Shown: positions 51,506 through 63,617 of the stretch, piece after piece
Position numbering within the stretch: the first letter of the stretch is position 1
How the letters are laid out: each line of letters starts with the position of its first letter
Assembly: GCF_050436995.1 (NCBI RefSeq)
Contig: NC_134747.1
Span: 10,423,501-10,487,500, forward strand
Length of the DNA stretch: 64,000 bases
Direction of reading: 5' to 3'
Source: Anticarsia gemmatalis
Lineage: Eukaryota > Arthropoda > Insecta > Lepidoptera > Erebidae
Notes under the pieces: model-generated
The model's database searches: none
What the model was told of the DNA's origin: nothing
Seen by the model: the letters and a program-made list of their open reading frames with translations, nothing else
Position numbers and translations under genes: made by a program

Positions 51506-53137
51506 TTTAAAATGTTTCATTTTTTATGGTTACATAAAAGCATTTACTAGGTAATATTTTGATTAAAAGTAGTTTTCTGACTACCCTTTTATGGATACGA
51601 CACAAAATACAGAGGATCAACATACTTAACTAAAAAGTTATTAAAGACTACATTATTCTGAATTATTTCAATGCTGATTGGCTTACGCTATAATGCAATA
51701 TACAACTTATAAATATAATAATAGAAATAATAAAATACATTTTTAACTTGACCTAGGTAAGAAAACTTGTGAGACTAGAGAGTATTTTTTGTATACTGGG
51801 GAATAAAACTCAAAATTCAACAACACTAGTATCGGCTATAAGTAAAAAAAAAATTTAACTTAACTTTATAACCTTAGCTAACCTCAATAAAATATTTTTT
51901 ATTTTAATTTCGTGTGTATTGGGTAATTATTTTTATTGACAGAATATAATATTGTGGTGCCATTAATAAGGGCAATGCTAATTTATTATTGTTATAAACA
52001 CATTCATTGTTGTTTAGTTTCAATTATGTGTTATCTTGATAATACTCTATGATTGTTTTTTCAGTACGGTACTTAGACTATTAGACTAGAGGGTTCTCTG
52101 TTATTACTGACTGAAAAATTATATAGGGTGTTGGGCACACGTTTGTCCGGTAAGGCATCTGGTAAGGACTGCTACGAGTTGCTACTATTTCACTTAAATT
52201 AGGACTTACTGCTTCGGAGATATGATTCTTTAAAGTCCTTAAATTGAGCTTTTTTGTACAAGACCAAGCGGAAAAAAACATTTGTATTGCAGAAGATTAC
52301 CTAAAGATATAAAAAATAAATAAACTAACTCTATCTCTATTAAAATAACGAGTCTTCAACGTTTTCTACCAAATGCATACCTACATTCTAATAATTTCTA
52401 CAGGTCATTGAAGGTGACTTTTGTAAATATTTTCTTGTTAGTACATAGGTACCGATACAGGTGTAATACTGATATAGGTACATATACACTGGGAATACCT
52501 CAACCTTTGATATTATACATCCACAGAAATATGTATAAATTAATAAAAAACTATATCATCAGTTTCACGTCATCGTTTATCGTGATATCAGTCGTTAGTA
52601 AGCTTTTAACGACAAAGAACTTTTATAAAATGAGAGTAGATCGAGATAACTAAATAAAGACCGTCAATATTATATATTTTAAATAAGCATGATAATATGA
52701 TTAATACAATGGAGGTGAATAAAGTTTGCCTAGCTTAAATCTATAGAACCAATTCGTTCAATAACTGAGTTAAAAATATGATTATGCACTTCAAGTGCAT
52801 TAACCTATGCTATTGAACAAGGTCAGCCTTCTAGCGCCGTTAGCGGAAAATTTTGGAACTAATAAACCACCTAGCATACTATAGCGACAACGCATTGAAG
52901 TTTTCTCGCGCAGGCTTTTAACACTCGCACGTATGGCAGTTTTGCTACTCACCGCTAGATGTCGCTGTATATGTTTTATATTTTAATGCTTAATTTTCCA
53001 GTTACTGGATTTTGGCACTAGATGTCATTAATATTATGGTTCCTGTTTTCAATCGTTCAGTACAGAAGATAACAGTTCGATGACCCCGAAATAAAATATA
53101 TCTATATACGCTCAAAGACTCAAAGAGGTCAAAGGTT
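51506..53137. other. Intergenic stretch without supported genes
   Basis: AT-rich. ORFs at 52081-52281 (minus) and 52408-52653 (plus) lack motifs. No repeat boundary was recognised before the foldback element. Confidence 0.4.
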
Positions 53138-54027
53138 CGAATTCCGGTATATTCCCGTTGTCCACCCCCTGCTTGTCCACCCCGGGTGGACAGTGACACA
53201 AATCTTTTAAAAAGTTCTCGGTGTCCACCCCTGGGGGACAGTGAGAATTAATTTTAAATTATTCCCACTGGCCACCCCGGGTGGACAAAGACACGAGTTT
53301 CATATTACTAGTCTCGATGTTCACCGCAGGTGGACAAAGCCACTGCTTAAATAAACATTCTCAATGTCCACGCTTGCTAGAAATGGGTGTAAATAATTAT
53401 AACAAAATTAATTAAGTAGGTACATAGTTTAATCATATTATCAACATCTTTAGGGTAAATAGAAGTAGTTACACTATCTATTGTGTGTTTTCCCATATAA
53501 TGTTGATTGACGCTAAGTTGCGGCACTTATTAAACCAAGGTATAAGTTATAACAATAAACGTAAAAAAAAATATTTAAAGTGATCATTTTATTCACAACA
53601 TGCGAATGGGACTTGTCAATGGGGACTTCAATATTGATTTATTTCTAGAAAGGATGAGGATGTAAAGATTTTTCTGTGACTTTGATTAATACCTATTGTG
53701 ATAATTATTTGTGTAGATTGCAAAAGTAAAAGATGTTGATAATATGATTAAACTTTAGACCTACTTATTTTTTTACACCCAATTCCATCAAGCGTGGACA
53801 TTGAGAATGTTTATTTAAGCAGTGGCTTTGTCCACCGGTGGTGAACATCGAGAGTTGTAATATGAAACTCGTGTCTTTGTCCACCCGGGGTGGCCAGCGG
53901 GAATAATTTAAAATTAATTCTCACTGTCCCCCAGGGGTGGACACCGAGAACTTTTTAAAAGATTTGTGTCACTGTCCACCCGGGGTGGACAAGCAGGGGG
54001 TGGACAACGGGAATATACCCGAATTCC
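53138..54027. mobile_element. Foldback-type DNA transposon with repeat-built arms and 8-bp target duplication
   Basis: An 874-bp element (53146-54019) starts GGTATATTCCCG and ends with the exact reverse complement CGGGAATATACC. CGAATTCC occurs directly on both sides (53138-53145 and 54020-54027), an 8-bp target duplication. The inverted arms run about 53146-53451 and 53729-54019 and are nearly identical over their outer 250 bases. Each arm contains a ~48-bp-period series of palindromic units of the type GTCCACCCCGGGTGGAC, in the left arm at about 53175, 53223, 53270, 53319 and a degenerate one at 53366. The 277-base loop has no ORF, so it is non-autonomous. The 8-bp duplication fits hAT, P or Merlin superfamilies; the repeat-rich arms recall Drosophila FB and Galileo. 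The superfamily is unassigned. Confidence 0.85.
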
Positions 54028-54349
54028 AAGTGTCGATATTTCGTAGTGTGAGTAGCTATTAAAAATAATCACTTATCAAGCATTGCATTGACAATATAGG
54101 CTGAGGAAAACAAGCGCGCCTGAAATATTTGAATTAGTTCCAAAAACGTATGTAGTTTTCATTTCCACTTTACCAGCGTAGTGGACTTCGAACTTTATTA
54201 TCCTTTCTTAGTCCAACAGAAGACACATGATTAGCAAGACCAGCTAGCAGACAAGCTGGTGAGAGATATAAATAAATAACACGAAGTAGACCAGGAAATC
54301 TTGAACTATTATTATGAAAAGCCAACGACACGCTGACATTCGCACTGAT
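54028..54349. other. Intergenic stretch
   Basis: No gene. A small perfect hairpin (ACCAGCT...AGCTGGT) lies near 54240-54262. Confidence 0.35.
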
Positions 54350-54420
54350 ACCTCGACGCGACTATAACCAGTTGCACTCCCGGGTCAGTAAACTACATGT
54401 GATGCACTTTACCTTTGTTG
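54350..54420 (+). mobile_element. Head fragment of the 5S-derived SINE family
   Basis: ATAACCAGTTGCACTCCCGGGTCAGTAAAC matches the 5' end of the 43801 copy (ATAGCCAGTTGCGCTCACTGGTCGGTAAAC). The similarity fades after about 50 bases, so this is an old or truncated copy. Confidence 0.5.
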
Positions 54421-55436
54421 AACCGGACTTGATTATTTTTTACACCGTTACCCTCTTATTCATAAACACAATATAAACCTATTTTAGTTAAACAATTACT
54501 ATAATATGTTTTTTCTCTTTCATTTCGCTAAGGAGTGAAAGAAACGAAACACTTTATAAGCCTTTGATAACTTCATATATTTTTATGAATAAGAAGGTAT
54601 ATTTCGAAGGGTAGGTAAAATGTCGATCACAAGTAATCACGATTAATGTCAACGTCCGCACTCAGCATTCATACTTTAGTTTCAAATCGTTGGGTTTACC
54701 GGCATTGTTTTTTTGTTCCCTACCTGGTTTTACGTCCTGTTTGTGTACAAACGCAACGTCATTGTGTTTCAGAAATTCAGACTGTCGATATTTCTAATAA
54801 TCCAACCCGGATCTTATTTATACTGCGCCATTAAACTGCTGCAGCAGCTGTAAAGCTATTATCTAAACATGCATATATTTTTAAAAGTCACTTAATAATA
54901 ATATGGTCTCACTAATAAAAACTGAAACCCGACATTTTAACTAAAGACAGAAAGTAACCGTAAACTAACTAAAACCCTATCATTTACTGAAGCTACCTCC
55001 ATATCATTTTAATTGGAGATAAAACCAACAACAGTTTGTTATCAAGCAAGCATCTACTAAAGCCTTCAAGCAGTTTTCAATCTTTCACACTAGTTCGATA
55101 ACTCGTCAGAAACGAACCTTCATACTTAAAAAGTGCTACAATTGTATCGATAATTATATTAATGCAGGATGTCATTTATCTCTATTGTCTATTCATTTGA
55201 AGGATCTGTGTAATAAGGTGTTTGTTTGACCTAGTAGCTAATGGGAAAAGTTTTTCTAGCTAATTATACAAAATAGTGCTAATCAGCAGCCGCTAGACGT
55301 TTAAATACTTAAATACAATGTATACAGGAATAAGAAAAAACAGAAACACAAATTAATATGTTATTTCTACCTTCTAACCTATAAAAAGTTTGTGTATTCA
55401 TCCTAACTCATTAATAAATAAATTAAAAGCATTAAT
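54421..55436. other. Intergenic stretch, nothing supported
   Basis: AT-rich with no repeat ends. The 62-codon ORF at 54646-54834 has no recognisable features. Confidence 0.4.
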
Positions 55437-55505
55437 GACCCACTGCTGGTCAAAGGTCTCATGTCGAAATGAGGGTAGGGTTTGGCCTTGAGGTCACCAC
55501 CATCC
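55437..55505 (+). mobile_element. LINE 3'-end relic
   Basis: The text CCCACTGCTGGTCAAAGGTCTC... AGGGTTTGGCCTTGAGG... CACCACC follows the familiar lepidopteran non-LTR retrotransposon 3' end (CACTGCTGGGCAAAGGCCTC... GGTTTGGCC... CCACCACGCTGG). It is diverged and truncated, with no reverse-transcriptase frame beside it. Confidence 0.55.
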
Positions 55506-56600
55506 TGTCGTTTTATTGATATTTAATATGTACTTTGGTTTTAACAGTAATTTTTGCCGATAAACGTGTTCTGGAGTCTCCTTTCCATTTCATGACATAA
55601 CGCCTGTTTTCCAAAAAGGGTTCGGCAGGTTTTAACGTGATTGAGTAAGTGGGTAAATATTTCGTCACATAAATTTAATGACGACGAATAATGGATAGTG
55701 ACCACGTCTTTACAATTGTTTACTCCTACTTCAGAAGATTTTCCAACATAGCAACCAGGTTTGATTCCCAGATCTACAAGCAGAAAAATCTCATGACGAA
55801 AAAAATAGCATGAAACCGTAATAATTTAATTACTCTGACAGCATTTAATAGGTATATAATGAAGATAATAAATTAATAGAAAAATTGTCGCATGCTAGTG
55901 ACACCTACCTCATTACATAGTAAATAGATCCATGTTCATGTAACATGAAGTAATTCCAATCAGTGTTTACAGGAAGTGTTTTAATTACCGAATAATTGTT
56001 AGTCGTGCGAACAGATTCCGTAGAGCATTAATTGATAACCTCGACACTAGGAGCTGTGCTGTACCCTATAATTTAACGGTTTAATGATAGACTCGAGTTC
56101 CCTACTCCGATGAAATTGTATGTCATTCTATACGTACAATTTGGTTTTGGGGTTTCTACGTGTTACCATAACGCCAGATACTTCTTAAGTAATTACACAT
56201 AATTTAAAAATTATTCCCAGCAGCCAAATTAGTTTAAAAGGGTTGTTCTAAAGACAAATCTTTCAAGCTGCAACTGCTACAGAAACGTTCAACAAAAGAT
56301 CGAGATTTGGATGATCGTTACTGTTTATCGCCTTTACTTCAAACATACTTACTCAACTACAATAATATTGTATTCATAGTAAACAGACTAATGAAGATCT
56401 AAAACCTGAATAAAAGTTACAAAATATCTAACGTCAAACCGATCAAAAGCAATGGTGAAACATCAGCAGCTAACGACACCGGCCATTCAAATTGCAGATT
56501 GCTTTAGATCAACGCATGTGAACACTTTCTTGCATGATTGTAACAAGCAAGCTCAACTTTGTTACGATAATACAGCTGTAGTACGAAGCAGTATGCAGAC
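55506..56600. other. Upstream flank of the right-hand gene
   Basis: No gene is seen. AT-rich sequence leads up to the GC-richer promoter region at about 56600. Confidence 0.35.
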
Positions 56601-56604
56601 GGTT

Positions 56605-56645
56605 GCGGGAGAAAATAAGCGCGCGCCGACCACCACGCTCAGTCA
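56605..56645 (+). promoter_or_regulatory. Candidate promoter of the right-hand gene
   Basis: A TCAGT initiator (56639-56643, A at 56641) lies about 30 bases after an AT-rich AAAATAAG that could act as a weak TATA element, in a GC-rich GCGCGCGCCGACC context. A start here gives a 216-base 5' UTR before the ATG at 56857. Confidence 0.35.
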
Positions 56646-56714
56646 CCGCTAAGCTTTGAACCACGACGCTCGCATTCACTCCGTGGACCCTTATCAAAAC
56701 AAAATAAAAAAAAC

Positions 56715-56723
56715 ATGACATAG
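56715..56723 (+). promoter_or_regulatory. Minimal upstream ORF
   Basis: ATG-ACA-TAG in the predicted 5' UTR forms a two-codon ORF about 135 bases before the main start. Such uORFs usually damp translation. It matters only if the start site proposed at 56641 is right. Confidence 0.3.
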
Positions 56724-56856
56724 AACCCATTCCTAACACAGTTCAAGCCACGGGATACGATTCTCCACAGTCGAAACGTGTCAAGGTTTCCGTTTTCGTG
56801 AATAACGTAAGGCTTTTAGTACAAGATCGATATAAGCTTGCAAAGTTGTGGTTATA

Positions 56857-56908
56857 ATGCCGGCTGAAGTGGAAACCAGAATTGTGCTCCGGGATGTCAC
56901 TCCGGAAA
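56857..56908 (+). CDS. First coding exon of a gene continuing to the right
   Basis: ATAATGC starts a 17-codon frame (MPAEVETRIVLRDVTPE plus one base) that runs straight into GGAAA|GTAAGTACT, a near-consensus donor. Codon use is GC-richer than the flanks. The remaining exons are not recognisable before the end of the window, so the first intron exceeds 7 kb, typical of developmental or signalling genes. The 17 residues do not identify a family. No signal peptide is visible. The orientation makes this gene divergent from the CRAL-TRIO gene. Confidence 0.55.
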
Positions 56909-59795
56909 GTAAGTACTTTGACAATACATAATGTAGAATAATTATGTTTTTGTGTTATTTTGACATGTTTACAAAACATTATAACGATGCTTACAACGAA
57001 TGCTTTGAAAATGATCTTTGAAACTGGGTCACAGCCTCAATAGGGAGGCTTTTATCTGGATACCATAGAAATTGTACTAATACCATTTCAATAAACATAA
57101 TAGAGCCTTTCTCCACCAGTCAGTTATTCCTCTTTGTAAACAAACTTCTTCATGTGACATCGCCCGCATTAAAACTTTTTCGGGACCTATCAATAATTGG
57201 TAAACAATTATTGTGTCAAGTCATCTACACAGTAATATGTGTGTAACGCGGACTATTCGCAATTTCTAAATAGGTGTGTTATTTGTGATATAAAGAAGTC
57301 AAAGGGCAGTTAAGGTAGTCCCAAGCAGACCCCTATAGAATTGCCCGAATTATTATTGGCATAGATCTTCAAATAAAGCAATGTAATATGAAACAGAGCA
57401 AAAAAGTCAAGGAGATAAGCATAATACATAGTTACTAGTACCTAAGTACAGGGAGCAATGCCAGTGACTTCATTGTCGCGGTCAATGATTCACTCTACAA
57501 CTCATTGTTAACTACATTAAGAATAAACATTATCGAGTTATGAGAGGCCAATATTTAAATTGTTCTTGTCACCAAACTTGTTGTGTCAACAAAAACAATA
57601 ACAAATCTACCGCCGAATAAAAAACGTTAATTGATGACCGCGCAATGGTTTTTTTCCGAGATTTTTTGTGATAAAGATCATGGGCGTCGGTTAGGTTTGT
57701 ATCTAAACTATGTTATTTATCAGACTGGCGAATGGTATATTGGCATTATATTAGTCACAAGTATTAATCGTGTCTATGAATTTTGTAGTAACGACAAGAT
57801 TCATGTTATTTCATAAATAATAACTGCATCTAGGCATCCCTTTTTTTACTTGATTGACTTTCCCCTTGCTCTAATTCTGGATATTTATCAACGTCGAATG
57901 CACGGTTAGGCAATTATATTTATTAACAATATAATCTTCTCGAATTTCAATGTGAAATGTGTTACAAAACATATTAAACGAATGTAAGCCACGTTGGAAT
58001 ACATCTTATCATTGGAGTTGCGCCACGGACCGGACAGGAGGCAACAACCTCGATCTGCTATGTAATAATTACGAAAAAAACAAATTTCAAAAACATTCCG
58101 GACTATAAACTATTTCTAAATAAGACAATACAGCGCTCGGTTACAAGGTTCTCGATTAGCATTAAACGTTCCGAGACAGAAGGCTGAAGTCTGATTCAAA
58201 ATAAAAATAAAGCAACTAGGTCGGGACTATTTACTAATCGTGTGTACAACATTCTACACTTAAAGTAATGCTCATTTTAATATATAAGTATTTTGAAGTA
58301 ATGACTTATTTATATTTAAAAATCTGATTTATTTAAACCTTCAGCCAAATGGCATGTTTTCCAAAAATAAACTAGAAAAGGGAAGTGGGCTATGCGTCAA
58401 TAAATTATGTTAAATTAAAATAAATATTAAAAAAAAAAAAAAATATATAGATTATTGACCTAACCGAAAGCTTGCCAAACAAGGAACTTTAAAACGACGT
58501 TAAAAGCACTGATTTCCTTATTACTCTATAAACTTCTTAAACCTTTGTTAAAAACTAATGAAATAAAACTAGTTCAATACGAACATCTGATGAATAATTT
58601 AAACTTTGATATTTACTTTTAAACTTTGCATTTGCGGCATTATCATTGAAAAGTAAATTACGGCATAATAATACATTTTATATGCGTCAATATCGTTTAC
58701 GTCCATACAGGTGTACAATTTTAATATAATCAAAGAATCATCAAATCTCTCGTATAATTTAAACCAAATGTCATTGCAAACATTTACGATGAAATTGCAG
58801 AAAAACTTCTCATGGTCGACTTGCATAAAATTATTACAAAAAGTACATTACTTGACTATTTTAACAAAGGATTTGACTGAGATCGTTATCTGTGTCTGAA
58901 AATACGTTTGAGTATAAAAAGTTTTACGCTAACTTTACTCACACTGTAGGTAATTAAAATCCATCATGCATCTCGGAATCTTCCACAGGATTGTAAGGCA
59001 GTCGTTGGCAGCTATTTAATTTTCGATAAACGTACGTCCGTAGAAGAACTTGGAAAAAAGGGGGAGCTCGTTTGCCCAACAGTGAGGCATTAATAACGGC
59101 ACAAAGGAAAAGGGAATGTAATGCAGAACAAAATACTTTCTACGATTTATTTTTTGTAAAGCTTTTACGAGTAATGCTTTTAAAGAGTTGGCAAAATTTC
59201 CAGCCCCAACATTATCTTTTGCACTATGCTGGTTCGTGTGATCATTTGATCTTTGCTCCATTACTTTCGCTATCTAATATATGTAACTAATCATTTACGA
59301 GTGCGTTCACCCTTTCAATTGACACATTGTTTATGCCATTCATATGTGGCCCGGCGAGTGACGTAAAAACTAATGCATACTAAATTGAGGAAGCATGAGT
59401 GTTGCACTCCGCACGCATATTTGTAACGGCACTTACATGTCATTTGATATAAACCAGGACCAATCATATTCACATTATAACAAGTACTGCGAAATAATCA
59501 CGGAGAAATGTAAATATGCAAAACAATGAATCATATTGGCTCATGACTTGCACAGACATTATTATAAAGGGTTGCCTTGTAATATTATTAATGATGGGTT
59601 CTGTGGAGTTCTGTATCACTAATGTTTAGTAATCAGATAATTAGGTGACAGTAGATTTAGTCATAATAATATTTAGATAGTTTAGAATTAAGTCTTGTAC
59701 TCATTTAGTTCTTAATAATGAGATTTAGATTGTTGAAATGTCGTATTCGTTTAAACCAGCTTTACATGGCTTTTATGACATTTAGGATACTTCGT
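56909..59795. other. First intron of the right-hand gene, no features
   Basis: AT-rich with a 15-base A run near 58432. ORFs at 57631-57816, 58599-58899 and 59016-59290 lack motifs or splice context. Confidence 0.35.
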
Positions 59796-60295
59796 ATGCC
59801 ACCAAAAACATTCTGTAAAAACCTCAAGTCTCGCAGCTCAGTCTTTCTGGCGTAAAAAGTGGTGAGATCTATATAATACCAAGTCGATTAATCTATTTCG
59901 TCTCTACTTAAAGAACCTTCTGTCTTAAATTATTTCATAAGTTATTTTCATGCCAATATTAAAAATATTTTACGTTTAAAACAAATAGACCGCCCTGGCC
60001 ATCGCATGATTTGTATGTATTAAACTACACAGCACGACGAGAAGTTAATGCTCCTGAAATTTTTATGGCGAATTTGTGTTTTCATGCGATGACCAAGTCG
60101 ATCTATTTGTTTTAAACGTAAAATATTTTTAATATTGGCATGATAATAACTTATGTAATAACTTAAGACAGAAGGTTCTTTAAGTAGAGACGAAATAGAT
60201 TAATCGACTTGGTATTATATAGATCTCACCACTTTTTACGCCAGAAAGACTGAGCTGCGAGACTTGAGGTTTTTACAGAATGTTTTTGGTGGCAT
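59796..60295. mobile_element. 500-bp hairpin element with 214-bp near-identical arms
   Basis: Positions 59796-60009 recur inverted at 60082-60295, with a 72-base loop. The first ~130 bases of the arms are identical, and I count about seven mismatches over the full 214. Arms begin ATGCCACCAAAAACATTCTG. No target duplication can be fixed, so this may be the palindromic part of a larger dispersed repeat (repeat-like text continues to about 60480). No ORF is present. If transcribed within the intron it would form a long double-stranded stem. Confidence 0.8.
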
Positions 60296-60600
60296 CTCAC
60301 TTCTTTTTGTAGAACGAACATAAGTCCAATTTGTATGGAAAGACGTTTTTTCTTATAATTCAACATATTTTCCTATGGGAATGTTTTTCATTTTCATGGG
60401 CTAAACACCCTTACCCACCCTATATCCCCTCCCGTTATGCCTCGTATAGTATGTACCTATCTACACCTATTATTTATTATTTTCTACAGTAGTAATTATT
60501 CTTAACTGCAAATGTAATCTTGTAATCTTATACATTTATATGGGATTACAAAGTTCATGTTGCAGTTAGTGTATTTAGAAAACTGGACTGAAATTAGAAA
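60296..60600. other. Repeat-like flank of the hairpin element
   Basis: Includes TTTGTATGGAAAGACGTTTT and CTAAACACCCTTACCCACCC stretches reminiscent of dispersed lepidopteran repeats. Borders cannot be placed. No gene. Confidence 0.3.
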
Positions 60601-60980
60601 ATATTGAATTTTTCCCATGATTAAGACACTAAACCCTATTTGTATTCTAAATTTGAAGCTTCTAAGTCTGCTAGAAGTACCTTAGACTTTTGATGATCGG
60701 TGAGTCAGTGAGTCAGTGAATCAGTGAGTGACAAAATTCAAAATTTTAACAAGTTGTCATTCTTAAACTACTGGTTCAAATTGACTGAAATTTTAAATAT
60801 ACCGTGTTTATACAATGAATAATTAGTTGCTGAAAATTCAGGCTTCTTGTTTTATCCACAACGACATTATAGGGGGGTCGAAAATAGCCCGAATTGCTTC
60901 GAGAAAAGGATGGTACGGCCGTGCCGCTTTTTTTTGCTCGACTTGCGGGGGCACTTCCGTGCCCCCAGATAACGTTGAAA
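60601..60980 (+). repeat. Dispersed repeat with 8-bp tandem and terminal GC hairpin
   Basis: It contains the tandem GTGAGTCA (about four imperfect copies near 60700-60731) followed by a TGACAAAATTC block. It ends in a poly-T run and a perfect hairpin at 60947-60966 (GGGGGCAC, loop TTCC, GTGCCCCC). A hairpin just before the end recalls Helitron 3' termini, but the CTRR end is not obvious (CCCCCAGATAAC follows), so the class is left open. ORF 60827-61024 is a product of this repeat. Confidence 0.5.
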
Positions 60981-63617
60981 TGATAACACCGAGTACGATA
61001 AAATCTTGGATAGTAGTAAAATAAGAAAGCGTATCAATTTATTCTACCCACTACTCAAAATTAAACTAATGACTTGATACATAAACATTATGTACAACAT
61101 CAGAACTGTAATAAGTCAGATAATTAAAAAAATACTTTGTACATAACTACCACAAGATCAGATTAACTTCTGAACTTGCATACAATTACTATTATTATTA
61201 CACATTAGAAAATCATTGTCTAAGATGAAAAAAAAACCGCTAGTAATATGTACTAATATTGTTGTAAGAACCAAACAATTTGAATAATCTGATGAAAAAC
61301 TCGCTAATGATTTTACTAATGGTGGCATATCCTGCAATTTTGAATAATACTATAGCATTGTAGTAATGCAACAGTGTTGATATCTTTTACAGAAAAAATC
61401 TAGTTCGAGTAACGTATTGCTTCACCCACGGAATCCTGCCAAGACACTACTTACTAAAGTGTCATTATAGAACATTATAGGTAATATTATATAGATTTTC
61501 ATGTTGCGACAAATAAGCTACACTTTGTAGCAAAAAGTTTTAATACCGGGTGATTACTAGCCGTTGATTACTATAGTTCGCGGACTGAATAAGAACATTT
61601 CATCAATACGGTCGAACTGTCGATTTATTATCGACTGATAATTATGAATTCAACTTAATGAGGTTTAATAGTTACCAATATACGGAAAATAATTTTGGAT
61701 AGTTTCAATCTAAAGTTTCGCTATTGTGCTATCACATTGCCAGTGTTTGATTTTATTATAACAATATTTAATTTGTAATGCCGACCCGTTTATACTTAGA
61801 TTAAAATATTATTAGTTCATTAAAGAAGGCGGTAGTGAAAAAGAGATTGAGAATTTTTATTGTATTAATTTATAATGTTCTAAACTGTACTACTATTACT
61901 TTAGAATACTTAGTAACTATTACCAGAATCCATTACTAGGCGACACAATTAGTACATAAACTACGTCTATACGTCGAATTCCATAAAACACAATCAATTC
62001 AACAGTACCTACGATCATGACGTCGATGGAAATATAAATCCGTGACTCATGTCCGTATTTATAAATATTCATCCTTCGTTAGAACGATGTTTTTATTCAA
62101 ACGGAACAGTACTTACCCTTATACGTCATAGACAATAACCATAAAGTTTATTCTAAGCTTAGCTTTTGCCCGCGAGCTTCAAACGTATGAAGGAAATATT
62201 TAAAAAAAAGTAGCAATGATATATTTTACCGTTTGAACACTGTTATGTTTATGTCATCAAAATCAATTCAGTACACAAAATAATGTACGTTTATTTTCTG
62301 ATATACTGAAAATGGTTCAATACTTATGTTATGAATGTATAAAAGACCTTCGCGTTTCCAAAGGTATTGATCATTTGCAGTAAAAAATGGCCATTATTCA
62401 TGATGCCGAAGAAGCCCCTAAACTAGTAAACAAGCAAGAAGCTTATAGGGTTCCGATATTTTATAAATATTGATAGAATACATGAATACGAGATTGCGTT
62501 TGTCTCTGTAATACACCTATTTCGCCATATTAGCGACAGTTTTTAGGCAGATCACCTAATTAATCCCAATTCCCAACCCTGAACAAGACTTGTTACTAAA
62601 CCAAATAAAATAAATTGTGTGACGCATTTCACCTTACGTAAACCTCTTTTGGGTTTTAGGCTGTTAGCCATGAAGATGACGCCTACAACTTTACGGCATT
62701 ACAATGATATAACCGTACCAAATATAAAAATGTAAAGGCCTGCAGAGGTCGAATCACAAATGTTTTATTAAGGGACCGATTTAAAGCCGTCAGGTAATTT
62801 TATTTGAGAAATTTTTGACAGACAGTTTCTATTATCTGGTGTTAAAGTTGTTTAATAAATAAAATATTCAGACGATGGAAACATCAGATCATATTTACAG
62901 TGAATGATACGATATTCTGTGGTCAAGTTAGTCGGTATGAACATACAATAAGATTAATTAGTAAGAAGTTTACATAAGCTTTGTAATATTTACTTATTTA
63001 TTTTATTTGATTTTCATAAATCCTTTAACAGCCGGTTTAAACAAAAGTTCAAATAATTTCAAGTTCGCTTTCCTACATAAAATATGAGCTTACCTAGTAA
63101 CTAATCAAAATAATCTATTCCGACCTGAAGGCCGTATATCATTTATTACGCACTTGACTTCCCTCATTGGCAGACACCCATGAGACAGGTTTTATAAACA
63201 GGTTCACCAACTCCTTGCTCACAGAAAAACATGCTCTACCTAGTTTTTTGCTGCAAAATTAATCTGTAATATTAGACTTTGACTGCTAATATTTTTTTCG
63301 ACACGAAATATAATTAAGCCCATCCCAAACTAAGGCACTTTTATACATTTGAAAGATCTTTGTTTTAAAAAACACTTTATTGTCTGACAACTTAGTAGAG
63401 ACCCTTGGCATTCGTGAGAAATCTAGATTATAATTAAGAATTCTATGTATTTCCAAAATAAAATAGCTGTATCAAAATAACCACCAACAGGCGCTAAAAG
63501 CTGCATAAACCTAAGAGTTACTAATGTTCTTAATTTGAAATGATGTAGGTAAGGTAAGGTAAGGTATACCACCTTGCATAGAATGTTCTCTACAACATTG
63601 TTGGACTATAGCGTTCA
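60981..63617. other. Intron stretch, nothing supported
   Basis: AT-rich, with a short GTAAG tandem at about 63546-63568. No exon, repeat end or regulatory cluster was recognised. Confidence 0.4.

Noticed and set aside
53160..53380. CRISPR-like array (palindromic repeats at ~48-bp spacing)
   Set aside because: The spacing is short, the intervening DNA is also repeated, and the array is mirrored inside a transposon of a eukaryotic genome. It is part of the foldback arms.
60827..61024. 65-codon plus-strand ORF
   Set aside because: Crosses the terminal hairpin of a dispersed repeat; no protein-like pattern.
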